A stretch of 64,000 nt of DNA from NCBI GenBank assembly GCA_948567375.1, contig OX419756.1, positions 21,333,001 to 21,397,000 of the forward strand. The letters run 5' to 3'. Source of the stretch: Lunularia cruciata. Lineage: Eukaryota; Streptophyta; Marchantiopsida; Lunulariales; Lunulariaceae. The stretch's first letter is position 1. Each line of letters opens with the position of its first letter. The notes below the pieces were generated by a model. It searched no databases, was not told where the DNA came from, and saw only the letters and a list, made by a program, of their open reading frames with translations. The position numbers and the translations under genes were made by a program. Below, piece after piece: positions 10,732-23,101 of the stretch.

Positions 10732-13700
10732 TTGATTAGTTCCAATGGGATTGAAGGCTCGACCTATGCAAGTTTGCTTCACTTGCAAGGTACAATATCT
10801 AATCGGGGTTGTAGGATTTTGGTTGATTCTGGAAGTTCAAAGAATTGCATATCTATGCAAGTAGCAAAGGAATTGGGTATTCCTATCAAGCCAGTGATTG
10901 GAAGTAGTTTGATAATGGCGGATGGTAGAAAAGGTTCTGCATTCCACACCTTGCATCCTATTACCTTCAAGATTGGGAAGGAGTATTTGGAGTGTATGAG
11001 GTTTGTAGTGGCACCTCTACACTATGATATCATTCTGGGTCTACCTTGGCTTGAACATCATAAGGTTCAATTCGATTGGACCTGATGTCAAATTCAAGTA
11101 CAACACCAAGGTAGGAATTTCCGATTAGGTTGTCTGGCACCTCTGAGTAAGACACCTAAGAATAGTCAGTCCCAAGATGGGAAGTTTGTTTAGAAGGTAG
11201 CCATAGAGCAAATCTGGAAGGGAGATGAGTCCCAAGATGGGAAGTTTGCCAAGAAGGCAACCATGGAGCAAGCTTGGAAGAGAGATGAGTCCCTAGAAGG
11301 GAGGTTTGTTAATGAAGCAGCCATAGAGCAAGCTTTGGAGGAAGATAAATCTGTATTCACGGTGTGGATCAAGCCGATTGCACAAGAACAATCTGAGGAT
11401 GGCCAGGTGCTACATCAAGCAACGATTGATCAGATAGTTTAGGAGTTTGCAGATGTGTTTCCGGATGATCTGCCAAAGGGATTACCCTCTGATCAAGGTA
11501 TGCCCTTCAAGATTGAGTTATTGCCAGGGAGTACTCCAGTGAGTAGACCGATCTATCGGCTCTCACCAAAGGAGTTGGAGGAGTTGCGAACAACACTTAC
11601 AGAGTTGTTGGAGAAGGATTTCATATGACATAGTACCTCTCTGTGGGGAGCACCGGTACTATTTGTTCCAAAGAAGGATGGAGGACTTTGTTTCTGTATT
11701 GATTACCATGGGCTTAATAAGCAAAACGTGAAGAATGCATATCCCTTGCCTCGGATCAACAACCTACTTGACCAATTAAGTGGAGCATGCTACTTTTCCA
11801 AGCTGGATCTTCGTAGCGGCTATTGGCAAATTCCTATTGAAGGAGAGGACGTGCAAAAGACTACCTTTCGCACAAGGTATGGACATTTTGAGTGGAGAGT
11901 TCTACCATTTGGACTCACTAATGCTCCAGCAGTCTTCATGGATCAGATGCATTGAGTGTTGGAGGGACTATTGGATCAGTCCGTGGTAGTGTTCTTAGAT
12001 GATATCTTAATCTATAGTAGGACAGAGGCAGAACACAAGAATCATGTGCGAGAAGTCCTAAGACGATTACGACAGTGGAAAGTTTATTGCAAGAAGTCAA
12101 AGTGTGCTTTTTGGCAAAAGAAGGTTACCTTCTTTGGTCATAAGATCTCATCAGAGGGGATCAAGATGGAAGAAGAGAAGATCAAGGCCATTATTGATTG
12201 GCCTACCCCAAAGGATGCTACAGAAGAACAAGCATTCAATGGATTGGCCAATTTTTACCGACGATTCATCCACTATTATGCTCATGTGGCTGCACCATTG
12301 ACTGACCTCTTGGGAAAGAACTCAAGCTTCTAGTGGACCACCAAGCATGAAAAAGCATTCCAGAAGTTAAAGCATAGGGTGTCTTCAAGACCTATTCTTC
12401 AACCATATGATCCTCAACTACCTTGTGTGGTTGATTTTGATGCTTCTAAGTTTGCAATTGGAGCTGTGTTGCAACAAGAATTTCCAGATGGACTACATCC
12501 TATTGCCTTTGTGTCTTGCCAACTAAATACTGCTGAAAGAAATTACTCTGCTTGAGATCAGGAACAACTTGCAATGGTATATGCCACCAAGGTATGGAGG
12601 CATTATCTCTTGGGGAAACAAGTGATCATGCAAATTGATCACAAACCATTGTTGCAGACCTTACACTTGGAGCACATGAAGAGTCGGCATCATCGATGGG
12701 AAGAGCAACTCCAATTGTTTGACATCAAACTTGAGTAGAAACTAGGTCGGTTCCATGTCATCCCCAATGCTCTATCATGACAACCTGATTTGAAAGATAT
12801 TCCTCTCATCACAGCGGCAATTACAATGGTGTCCATTGACCCGAAGGTCCATAATGAGTTTCAATCAGCTCTACAACAAGATCCCTTCTTCCAAATGGTA
12901 CACGGTTGTCTGACAACACGTGACAAGGAGTACAACACCTTCTCTTTCAAGGAAGGCCTTTTATTCCATGCAGACCAGATCTATGTTCCAGCCAAAGGTG
13001 ATCTTCAACTTGTGCGCCTTCAAGAAGCCCATGATTTACCAATAGCTGGTCATATGGTAGTGGACAAGACCTTGGGCACCCTCCAATGCCAATGGTGGTG
13101 GCCCAACATGACACGAGATGTTTGAGACTTTGTTTGATCATGTGAAAGCTGCCAACGGAACAAGGCCAACAACCAAAAGCCAAGTGGACTCCTTCAACCA
13201 CTCGCCATTCCATCAGCTTGTTGGGAGCATGTGAGCTTGGATCTCATCACATCCTTGCCAAAGACAAAACAAGGACACACCGCAATTGTGGTGTTTGTGG
13301 ATAAGATTAGTAAGCAAATCCACTTGGCACCAACCTGTGATACCGTGGATGCTCCAACCTTAGCGCAAATCTACTTCGACAATGTCTTCAAGCATCATGG
13401 GATGCCACGTGTACTCATCTCCGACCGAGGTCCTTGATTTACTGGGAAGTTTTGGCAAGCACTCTTTTAGATACTCGGCACCAAGCTTGCTTTATCCACG
13501 GCCTATCATCCTCAAACTGATGGACAAACCAAACACGCCAATTATACATTGGAGGATATGTTGCAGGCCTTTGTCAATGTCCACCATACCAATTGGGATG
13601 AATGTCTTGCAGCTGTAGAATTTGCCTACAACAATTCCAAACAGGCAAGCACCGGATTTTCTCCCTTCTTTCTCAATTTTGGCCAAGATCCGCTTGTTCC

Positions 13701-14310
13701 AGATTCTCTTCTTGCTCCCCCTCCCTCTTAGGTTCCTCATACTTCTACATTCTTGACCACTATATCCCAATCTCTCCAACAAGCCAAATCTCACCTCCTT
13801 GTTGCTCAGAATCACCAATAACAATATGCGGACCATCATCGTCATGATCTCCCCTTTGAAGTTGGTGATAAAGTCATGCTATCCTCTAGTAACCTCCCTT
13901 TCCCACTTGATACCCAAGTTTGTAAACTTGCTCCTAATTGGAAAGGACCCTTTGATATCACCCACATTATCTCTCCTGTTGCTTATCGACTTGCCTTACC
14001 TTGTCACATGCGTATCCATCATGTCTTTCATGTTTCCAAGTTAAAACCCTTTGTTCCTAACCCTTCTTCCTTTTCCTCTCGAGTCCAACCTCCCCGTCTT
14101 CCTATCCCTATCAATGATCATGAGGAGTACGAAGTTGATCGTATCCTTGCGCATTGCCATATTCAACGAGGCCGTCGCCAACATACGGAGTACAAGGTCC
14201 TTTGGAAACCTTGTACTCCCTTCATGATGCCACATGGGAACCTCTTTCTCACCTCCAGAATGCACATATGGCCATCAAGGACTTTGAAGCTTTATTGGCG
14301 ACGAGGACGT
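10732..14310 (+). pseudogene. pol: G pol: protease, RT, RNase H, integrase, chromodomain (decayed)
   Basis: One phase is kept from 10732 to about 14205 and is interrupted by at least twelve stop codons, mostly TGA and TAG. Order: protease with DSGSS at about 10830; a linker with three 20-residue repeats (11170-11349); reverse transcriptase with KLDLRSGYW and [10 protein letters not shown] (about 11800-12015); RNase H (about 12430-12780); integrase with an HHCC zinc domain (about 13030-13160) and a DDE core. The third catalytic position (GQTKHAN, about 13520) is Lys, as in D. The chromodomain (about 14127-14290) is frameshifted after YKVLWK. A stop-free region of 3.5 kb without frameshifts implies decay mainly by base changes. 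Confidence 0.9.
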
Positions 14311-14333
14311 CACCAACTAGCGACGGGGGAATA

Positions 14334-14742
14334 TGTAACAATATGGGGTTTAGAGATGAAGTTAGTTGGGCTTACAAAGTAGAGAATAAGACAAAATGGC
14401 CTAGAATATTCTAGAAGCATCTAACAAGCTTCTTGGGAAGCTTCCCAGCTAGTTAACTTGCGCCCTAAGCAGGTAGCTTCTAGAAGCTTCTAACTAGCTT
14501 AGCTTGCACGCCAAGTAGGCGGCTTCTAGAAGGAAGCTTCTTGAGAAGCTTCCTAGTTAACTTGGCTTGCACTCCAAGAAAGCGGCTCAAGGAAGCTTCT
14601 TGAGAAGCTTCAAGAGTCTTGTATGCTAGCTATAAATACCAAGGCCAAAGCTCATGCTAGGCATTTGGAGTTTTCCCTCATTCAAGTGTCCTAATGTGAG
14701 TTTCCATTCTCCTATTTCTCTCCTCAGTTTCGGTCTTTTACA
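14334..14742 (+). repeat. G 3' LTR
   Basis: Homologous to 9126-9535. It lacks one 14-bp unit of the AAGCTTCTAGAAGG array and has an extra AAGCTTCTTGAG unit elsewhere, so the heat-shock-like arrays change by unit gain and loss. TATA box at about 14631-14639. Confidence 0.95.
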
Positions 14743-14747
14743 GTGCA

Positions 14748-17700
14748 GCACTTCAGCCAAAGGGGGATACTAATGTAAATTGCATTACTCTTGAGGAAGA
14801 AAGACCTCAAGAAGGGAGTCTGGCCTTGGAAGGAGAATGGCCGAACCTTGAAATTTTGAAAGTTGAGACACGCTCCAGCAAGAAGAAGCGTGATCCCAAA
14901 GAACTGAGTATGACCTCGTCGTCTTCCAGAAAGGCAAAGAGACTGCACCCAAAGGCAATTCTTTCTGCCAAGGAGGAAAAGATCCTTGCAAAAGCCAAAG
15001 CTAAAGCCTTGCAGAAAGAACTAAAGGAGGCACTACTTAGGACTCGGGAACTGAGTTTGGAAGAGGAGACGAAGACGAAGTCTCCAGTTTTTCCGGTGGA
15101 CATCCGATCTGAAGTAAAGGGTCTGATCCAAGCCAAAGTGGGCCAACCCAAGGAACCTTGGGTTAAGGCCACTGGCAAGCCCGTTACCATTTTGAAGCAT
15201 CCCAAAGTCAAGAGGGAATATGGAGAGACTTCGGACCCGAAGCCAAAGGCGAAGACGGTCAAATTGGGAGGAGTACCCCAATACAATATTGTAGCAGATC
15301 AGGCAGCCACAAATGCCAATGTCACATTCAAGCAATTGTGTGAAGATAACAAGCTGTACAAGAGGCAGCTGAATTTGGCAGTCAAGAAGGTGAGGTCGAT
15401 GTCAAAGAAGGACCTGCCTGCTATCTATCGTATTGAACAAGAAGATTTGGGATCTCCTGAGGTAGACACGGAGATTGCCGGGTGCATGATCACATTAATA
15501 CCCATCGACTCTGGGTCCAATATGAATGTCATGACCGAAGATACTGCAAATTGACTTGGGTATCACACGTTTGAACCAACACCCCGAGTGTTGAAGATTG
15601 CAGACCAAACCAAGAGACGGCCTTTGGGCATGTTGTCGAACATTACTACGATCATTGGAAGGGTGCCCTTCAAGTTGAACTACATCATGTTGCGACCAAT
15701 GACAAAGACTGGTTACCCTCTGTTGATTGGAAGACCTTGGTTGTATAGTGCCCAAGTTGTGGTGGATTGGCACCAACAAAAGTTAAGATTCAAGGACATT
15801 TTGTCCGAAGATCAGAAGCTGGTGATTGTGAGTTGGATGAAAGTTCCCCACCTCGGGGAAACAAGTTTGTCGGAAGAGGAGGACAAATCCGAAGACTCAT
15901 TGTCTTCATCCTCAGATGAATCCAAAGACAAAGTCCAAGTTAACTACTTGGAATGCTATGAGATGGATGTCAAAGACGAAGATCCATATGATCTCGCCTC
16001 AGGTGAACCTAACTTGGAGGAAGGGGGTTTGATGGCAGCTCACCTTGGGTTAAGCCGAGTAAGCCACGTTGAAGGAGTCATCAATCCCAATGACTGTCAA
16101 GATGTTTTATTAACTGAAGGAAAAATTTTGAAAATCTCAAAGACAGTCACTTTGAAGGAGTTGGCAGGATACACTGCCCTGTTTATAGAATTCCAGGATG
16201 TATTTGCCTGGTCTATTGATCAAATGCCGGGTATTCCACAAGAATTCGGAGAACACCGGATTGATCTGGTTGAAGGTGCAGTTCCGGTTCAGCAGCGGCA
16301 ATACCCCTTGAACCCGAAGTACTCACTGTTCGTGAAAGATGAAATTGATAAGTACTTAGGGGCCAAAATCATCTTCCTTGTCTTAAGCAATGAATGGGTC
16401 TCCCCCATTGTCAATGTCCCAAAGAAGAAAACAAGGAAGATCCGAGTGTGCCAAGACTTTTGGAAGTTGAACGCAGTCACAAGGAAAGATCACCATCCCT
16501 TGCCTTTCACCAATACAATTTTAGATCAGGTAGTTGGGCATCCTTGTTATAGTTTTCTCGATGGATTTTTAGGGTACAATCAAGTATCCATTTGAGAAGA
16601 AGACAAGGATAAAACTACATTCACGACCGATTGGGGCACTTTCGCTTACAATCAAAGGCCCTTTGGGTTGTGTAATGCTCTCGCTACTTTTCAGCGGATG
16701 ATGAATTCAATCTTCAAAGATTTCTTGCGCAAATTTGTGGAAGTTTTCATTGATGACTTTTGTGTGTTTGGGCAAAGAGATGTACATTTAGATTACCTTT
16801 GCCAAACGTTTGAAAGGTGTCGTCTTGCCGGCTTGTCATTACACCCGGAGATATGCTTCTTTGCAATGAAGGAGGGAATTCTTTTGGGGCATTGGGTGTC
16901 AAGCCGAGGTATTGAAGTCGATGTTGAGAAGGTCAAGATAATCACAGCTTTGGAATCCCCGAAGAACATCCGGGAGCTGAGAGCCTTCTTGGGACATGTC
17001 GGATATTACAAATGCTTCGTATCAAACTATGCAGTGCTTGCTGCACCACTTACAAAGCTTCTGAACAAATCCAAAGACCATCTATGGGAAGCAAATCAAG
17101 AAGAAGCTTTCCAGGTGTTGAAGAAGAAGTTGGTTGAAGCACCAATTATGAAGGCCCCGAATTGGGATGTCCCTTTTCATGTATATGTAGACACTTTGTC
17201 CATGGCCATCGGAGTCGTTTTAAGTCAAAAGCACAAAAAGAAGGACTACCCGGTGTATTATGCCAGCCGACAACTTTCAGTTTCTGAAAAGAACTATTCG
17301 ACGATTGAAAGAGAAGCACTCGAAATGGTATATGCCTGCAAGAAATTTTGCCATTATCTGTTGGTGTACGAGTTTGTCTTCTATGTTGACCATTACGCCT
17401 TGCAACATTTGGTCAAGAAGGCAGATTTATCTGGGCAAATTGCAAGATGGATCTTGTTGTTACAAGAGTTCACGTATACTGTACAAGTAAGAAAGGGAGC
17501 TTTGCATTTGAATGCGGACTTCCTTTCCAGGTTAGAAACTCAAGACCAGGAGTGGATAATTGACGATCGGTTCCCTAACAAAGAGTTGTATCACTTATCA
17601 GCAATGCAAAGTACGAGGTATGCAGCTGAATATCATTATCTGAATACCCTCCATTGTCTTGAGGGGATGGACCCTGAACAGCGGGCAGTCTTTCTCAAGA

Positions 17701-18640
17701 AAATGGGGCCGTACCAGCTCAAACACAACATTTTATTTAAAATGGGCAAAGACGAAGTACTTCAGTGATGCTTGGAGTCATACGAAGTAGGAGGAGTGAT
17801 TGAATCTTTACACTCCAAAGCATCAAGAGGACACTATGCTCTAAAGAATACTGTAAAGAAAATTCTTTCGGCAGGGTATTGGTGGCCTACAATGTACAAA
17901 GACGTGCACACTCACATCCAAAGTTGTGATGCTTGTCAGAGAATGGGGAAGCCGACGGCTACTTCTCAATGGCCTTTGAGACCATTTTTGCCTTTGGCCC
18001 TATTTGAGAAATGGGGGATTGCTTTTGTGGGTCCTGTTCAACCAATGACCTGAGTCACAAGAAAGCGATACATTTTGGTTTGCACTGACTATGCTACTAA
18101 GATGGTCGAAGCTGAAGCAACTTGCAGAGATGATGCTAAAATTGTGGCGGAATTCTTCTTTTGAAACATCATCTCCCAATATAGGTGTCCTCTGGAATTG
18201 GTCAGTGACCGAGGAACACATTTTTTGAACTCTGTAATGGAGGCGTTAACCAAGTACTTTCAGATTAAACATCGGAAGATGACTCCTTATAACCCAAAAG
18301 CAATGGCTTAACGGAAAAAGCAAATGGGTTACTTTGCAAAATTTTGAATAAGGTGATTGTCAATTATGCCTATGACTGGGATACAAAATTACCAGCCGTG
18401 TTGTGGGCATATCGAACAACAAAAAAGATTACAACCAAACAAACTCCATACTTCTTGACATATGACTTGCATCCCATACTGCGAGTTGAATTTGAAGTGC
18501 TGACATATCGGATTCTTTGCAAAGAACATTGCGGAAGACGACAATCAGGATCTTTGGATTCATCAACTGATGTGGTTAGAAGAGAAAAGAGACAATGCAA
18601 ACCATGAAAGAAGTACAAGCACAGAGGAAAGTCAGGCACG
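14748..18640 (+). pseudogene. pol: B gag C-terminus and pol: protease, RT, RNase H, integrase
   Basis: A single phase runs from 14748 to about 18200, interrupted by only a few stops, mostly TGA (15552, 16593, 17766, 18051). After a basic Lys-rich gag tail come: protease with IDSGSNMN at about 15510; a leader with an acidic Ser/Glu stretch (about 15880-15930); reverse transcriptase (CQDFWKLNAVTRKDHHPLPF, PFGLCNA, FIDDFCVFG, about 16440-16780); RNase H (about 17180-17530); and an integrase with HX..HYALK..CDACQ (about 17815-17940) and SDRGTHF (about 18205). Beyond 18250 the integrase C-terminal part is frameshifted and has a stop at the third catalytic region. No chromodomain. Similarity is to Athila/Tat-type elements. 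Not functional. Confidence 0.88.
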
Positions 18641-18910
18641 ATGAGAGAATCAAGCCTGTGGCTGTACGTGAAGGGGATTTGGTTTTGTTATATGACAATC
18701 GCCAAATATTTTTTCCAGGCAAGTTGCAGTTGAGATGGATGGGTCCCTATTGAGTTCTTCATCTTTACTAAAATGGGTCCATGCAGCTTGTAGACTTGGA
18801 AGGTAATCCTTTTGCCACTCGAGTAAACGACTGGAGAGTTCGGAGATATTGGACCATAGACTCGGAAGTTTCTAAGACACCCAAGGTCTATGTTCGTGGG
18901 GACGCTCACA

Positions 18911-18926
18911 TTTGAGGGAGGGGGTA
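18911..18926 (+). other. B polypurine tract
   Basis: GAGGGAGGGGG followed by TA directly before the 3' LTR start at 18927; this is the expected priming site for plus-strand synthesis. Confidence 0.75.
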
Positions 18927-21900
18927 TGTGGTGCCCACATTTTTTGTTTTTTTCAAAATAAAGGAGAAGAAGTGTATAGAGAAGTTGGATTGCGCCTGTA
19001 TGGCCAAAGAAGGCAAAGAAAAGAGTCTTTGGGATGAAACCCAAAGTAAAGTGACTTTGGGTCATAAGGCAAAGTACTTGGAAATGCCCTGTCAGCATAC
19101 AACCCAAAGTAAATTGTCTTTGTATCGAGGAGAGCTCAACCCAAGGTGAAGATAGTCTAACAACCTTTTGTTGGGGCGAGAAGTTCAAGAAGGGACCATT
19201 CAAAAACCGGCGGCCCATACGCGTGAAGGTTAATTGACAATGATAGGTGCATGCAGGAGGTGCAATTTCTCGGTAGAAACTTGAAGTGACAAAAGACAAA
19301 GAAGTGCAACTCTATAAAAATTGAACTCACAACAAATAAATGTCAAGCAATTTTCCTTTGCCGTTGACAAGTCACGAGAGTGAAATCGAGAGATAGTGAG
19401 AAGGCAGAAGAGATGGGAGGAGGAAAGAAGAACTCTGAATTTGCAGTGAGAAATCATGCAATTTGGAGGTTAGATGTAATAGTTAGGATTGAAGCCAACT
19501 CGATTGAGCCGACTTCGGATCACGTTTCTGGCTGGAATGTAAGCTTTCTAGGATTCGTGACAGAAATCATCGAGAGCAAGTGTCTTGATGGACCCGAGGA
19601 AGAAGGGAAGAGAGGAAATCCGGCTTGTTGGACAGAGTCGGATTGGAGACTCGTACTCGGGAAGGAAGCAGGCTTGGAGCAGGGGGCCATGTTCTTGGGA
19701 AAGGGAGATATAGCTCAAGAGACCCAGGAGGTGAGAGATGCCTTCTCGTCAAAGCGGAAGAAGAATGGGTATAAGGTTGAGAGCTACAAAGACCATGTGA
19801 AGAGAGGGATCGTGAGTGCACTAATGGCTATCCTGAAGCCGGAGTGAACCACTTATGTGATGAAACACCAAGTGGTGTTCTTTCACAAGCTTTTCGCAGG
19901 AGAACCAATTAATTGGGCGAGATGTTTTCACGGGAGAACAAGGCAGATGGTTTGAAATTTGCGGGATAAGTCGCCTCCACACTACATCATGCTATTTACA
20001 TCACACTTCTACCTCGGGCTCAACTTGCTGAACTCAGCGGAGCAAAATCGGATGGTGTCGCACTTCCATCCTGATTTAGGAAAGGAGGTCGACGTCGAGG
20101 AGCAGCAATACATCTTGCAGATCAAGAGCACTGATGACTACTATGCAAAGACAGGGAAGAACGTGGAGGTCGTAGTGAGTACCCAAACTATGAAGAAGAG
20201 AAGTCGGCAAGGTGATGCTGAAGACATGAAGAAACCTCGGAAGACATGGAGAGGCAACCCGAGGCAAGGTATGGTGTTTATTGAGTAGGAGGACGAAGAC
20301 TCAGAAGGAGAGGCCAAGCTCAAAACTGAAGACTCAAAACACAAGGAGGAGCCTGAGCTAACGCAGCAGAGTGGGGATACAAGTAGTGATAGTGATGAAG
20401 GAGGAGAAATGACATCGGTGCTAGCGGCAGAAGAATACAAAGAAGAAGTGCAAGCTGAGATGGAAGCCGAAGACAACACACAGTTGGATGACAAAGAAAC
20501 TGTGCCCAAAGAGAAGAAGATCATAGTACAGCGAGGAGTTTGCTTGAGACATAAGGTGAAGTGTGAAGCGGGGCTGAGTAAGGCAAAAGAAGAGGTAAGT
20601 GAAAGCTTGGGAAGTGAGGCGTTGATTCCAATACAAAGACTGGAGAGAAGAAGGCGAGTATTGGATGAACACAAAGTACGAAGAGAAGTGGCAACACAAG
20701 AAGAAGTAATCTTGAGCGATGGAGTGGAGTACCTACAGGATGTGGTATGTTCTTTACTGGTAAAGATGGAGTACAAGAAGAAGGAAATGCAGTCGACATG
20801 TCCGGAGGTAAAGACTGTATTGCAGGTGTTGGCGAGATTAGAAGAAGAAAACTTGGAGTTGAAGAAGAGTATAACCCAAGGTGAGGAGGAAAGAGAAGTA
20901 CTGCAAGCAAAAGTAGTAGTAAGAAGTCAGGTAATTGAAGACATGAAGAGAGAAGTAAATTATCGAGAGGATGTTGTCAAGAAGAGTGACATAGCAAGGG
21001 AGAAACAAGTAGCGGAGTATGAGATCTTGGAGCAACAGTTTGCTGATTCAAGAGTAGAAGTAATCCATGCTATGGCGAGGGTAGCAGCAAAGGGTCAGGA
21101 GCTTGATAGGGTGATGGAGAGTGTGGAGGAGAAGAAGCAACTTTGGCAAAGAGAGTTGGTGGCACAATACCAAGAAGAAGACCGATTACTAGAGTTACTT
21201 CGTAATTAAGAGGAGATGGTTGTACATAAGGAGAAGGAGACGGTGAAAGCCGAGTTCAAGGAGGAGTTGGCAATGTACCGAGAGGACTGGCTTGCAGATC
21301 GCGAATGTGAGAGGAAGACCAGATTGGAGCCATTGAAGGAGATAGTCCTCCGAATGAATGCAATGCTAAGTACAGAAGCCTGTATTCGGATTGAGGAGAC
21401 GAGGCTGCACAAGTTGAAGTTGTTGGTACAGGAGACAAGGCAAAGACAAGCAAAAGATACCAATTTGAACGCCTTGCTAATCAGTCTCAGAACTCGTGTA
21501 GATAGGAAGATTTTAGAGGTAGAAGATAATATTGCAATTAGATTAGACTTAGTGAAAATTGAGATAGAAAAGCTTCGGAAAGATGTTAGAGCAAAACCCA
21601 AGGTAGATAACATAGGAGTACAAATGTCTTTGGAGTTACCATTGGAGACATAAGAGAAGAGTGGTTTGAGAGATGAGGATTTAGATAGATTACCCACTAG
21701 TGGAATTTCAGATCAAGAAAGAGAATTGCTGGAATTGGTAGAAGAAGTAGAAGATGTGAAACCCGAGGAAAGAGTAGTAGGAAGTAAATTTACTTTGGGT
21801 TTGGGTTTGAAAGCCAAGGAAGAAGTAGACATCGGATCAGATTAGTAACAATTTTGAGATTTGAAGAGGCAGATATGAAGAGGTGCATTGTCATTTTGGA

Positions 21901-22640
21901 TCCGCCGGTTAGAAGAGTTGTTGTAGAACGGTATAGTTGTTAGAATTGTCGATTTGTTCACTATTTAAGAGTGGTATTTGCAGTATCATGTTGTTCAATG
22001 CTCATTATTTCTGAGAATAGATAAAGCAAAGTGCTGTGAAGCAGTACTCATTGCTTGAGCTTGATTCCGAGTATCAGCTTTGTGATTGTGTTTGGGAGTG
22101 TGTGAAGAATTTTGAAGTGCAAGTCAGAGTGCTTGTTGGATGTTGGATTCCACAACCTTGATCTTCATTCTGTGTGTTTGATCCTAAGTGAAGTGCAATC
22201 AAAGCAATGCCTTGATAAATCTGAAAGGAATTGTAGTGTTGGTAGTATTCTGGATTTGTGAGTGCAGTGCAAAGTTGATGTGAAACAATTTTGATCGAGG
22301 AAGTTGTGCCTTCAGTGGAGGAGTGGAACACAATTCTAAGGCAAAGTCGTTTTGCAGTGAAGTGCCGTCTTTGGGAGAGCCTGAATCATCACAATCAAGA
22401 TTGTTTGGAAAGATTTGATGGAGTTGTGATTAAGGAGTGTTAATTTGTGACAAGACTGCAAGTTAGTGCTTGTTACTCTCTTCTGGGTGTGGTTTCTACT
22501 TGAGAGATTAAAGACGCAACCAAGAAGAATTACATTGTTACTGTTTGACTTTGTATTTGGACATTTCTGACTTGTATCTCTAGGGGAACGAACTTTACTT
22601 ACCCGATTACCGCAAAAGTGATATTTGCCGGGTTGTCACA
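18927..22640 (+). repeat. B 3' LTR (3.7 kb)
   Basis: TG...CA LTR, 3714 bp, matching 3432-7146. It has the better preserved copy of the internal reading frame. A TATA box lies at about 19311-19319. The end GGGTTGTCACA is followed by the target duplication ATTAA and then by the remaining half of A's 5' LTR. Confidence 0.93.
19413..21845 (+). pseudogene. 810-codon coiled-coil reading frame inside B 3' LTR
   Basis: One phase throughout, from ATG 19413 to TAG 21843-21845, broken only by five stops (19845, 19953, 20286, 21207, 21651). No frameshift in 2.4 kb means it was coding until recently. Residues 1-145: Gly/Lys-rich start, then VESYKDHVKRGIVSALM and ILKPE. Residues about 150-240: YVMKHQVVFFHKLF, EPINWARCF, HFYLGLNLL, which weakly recall the putative plant transposon protein domain found in gypsy ORFs. 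Residues about 290-350: acidic Ser/Glu linker. Residues about 350-760: long coiled coil (LARLEEENLELKKSI, REVNYRE). No membrane segment or signal peptide is seen. Lies downstream of the LTR TATA box. Function unknown; relatives outside B are at 1-1140, 59735-60640 and 62940-63187. Confidence 0.8.
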
Positions 22641-22645
22641 ATTAA

Positions 22646-22829
22646 CTTGGCTTGCACTTCAAGAAAGCGGCTGAAGGAAGCTTCTTAAGAAGCTTCTCAA
22701 GAGCCTTGTAAGATCCCTATAAATATAAAGGCCAAAGCTCATGCTAGGCATTCAAAGTTTTCCTTCATTCAAGTGCCCCAATGTGAGCTTCCATTCTCCT
22801 ATTTCTCTCCTTGGTCTTGGTCTTTTACA
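22646..22829 (+). repeat. A 5' LTR, right part
   Basis: Continues A's LTR after the B insertion and ends GGTCTTTTACA. TATA box at about 22720-22728 (CTATAAATA). Heat-shock-like GAAGCTTCTTAAGAAGCTTCTC at about 22677-22698 is palindromic. Confidence 0.92.
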
Positions 22830-22830
22830 T

Positions 22831-22842
22831 TGGTATTAGAGC
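22831..22842 (+). other. A primer-binding site
   Basis: TGGTATTAGAGC is one transition away from the initiator-Met site TGGTATCAGAGC. Confidence 0.9.
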
Positions 22843-23101
22843 AAGAATGTGATGGGTGAAATTTATAGACCACCAAACCCACTTTTGCCAAACCATTGGG
22901 ATTTTTTATATCCAAGTACTGCCCAAACATTGTTTCACACAATTCATCACCTCACGCTTTGGGCAGGATTTTCTACATATGATCACCTTGTTTGAGGAAC
23001 CCTTGATCCTTTTGGTTGTAACTTATGGAGAATAGTGGACATGCTGCATGTATGTGTTAATAAATTAGATAAGTTGGGAGTAGTGGGATAGAGTAGTAGC
23101 C

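Larger units (their letters stand above)
9126..14742 (+). mobile_element. Element G: chromodomain Ty3/gypsy element nested in B
   Basis: 5.6-kb element with LTRs of 410 bp (9126-9535) and 409 bp (14334-14742), a perfect initiator-Met primer site, a purine tract at about 14321-14333, and a perfect 5-bp duplication GTGCA (9121-9125 and 14743-14747). It is inserted in B's gag-pol frame. The LTRs differ at roughly a dozen positions plus small indels, about 3 percent by eye. Same family as D and A; size and LTR length are like small plant chromoviruses such as Reina, but the clade is not settled. Confidence 0.95.
3432..22640 (+). mobile_element. Element B: Ty3/gypsy element with 3.7-kb LTRs
   Basis: Bounded by TGTGGTGCCC and GGTTGTCACA with a perfect 5-bp duplication ATTAA (3427-3431 and 22641-22645) inside A's 5' LTR. 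LTRs are 3432-7146 and 18927-22640 (3715 and 3714 bp), very long for the group. The internal region holds gag (7235-9120, then 14748 on), protease, reverse transcriptase, RNase H and integrase, split by element G. No chromodomain. The reverse transcriptase context (PFGLCNA, FIDDFCVFG) places it with the non-chromodomain Athila/Tat branch. Each LTR carries a long reading frame, annotated separately. Confidence 0.92.

Noticed and set aside
18700-18926. Envelope-like ORF between integrase and 3' LTR of B
   Set aside because: Only about 280 bp remain after integrase, with stops and no membrane segment; nothing like an envelope protein is seen.
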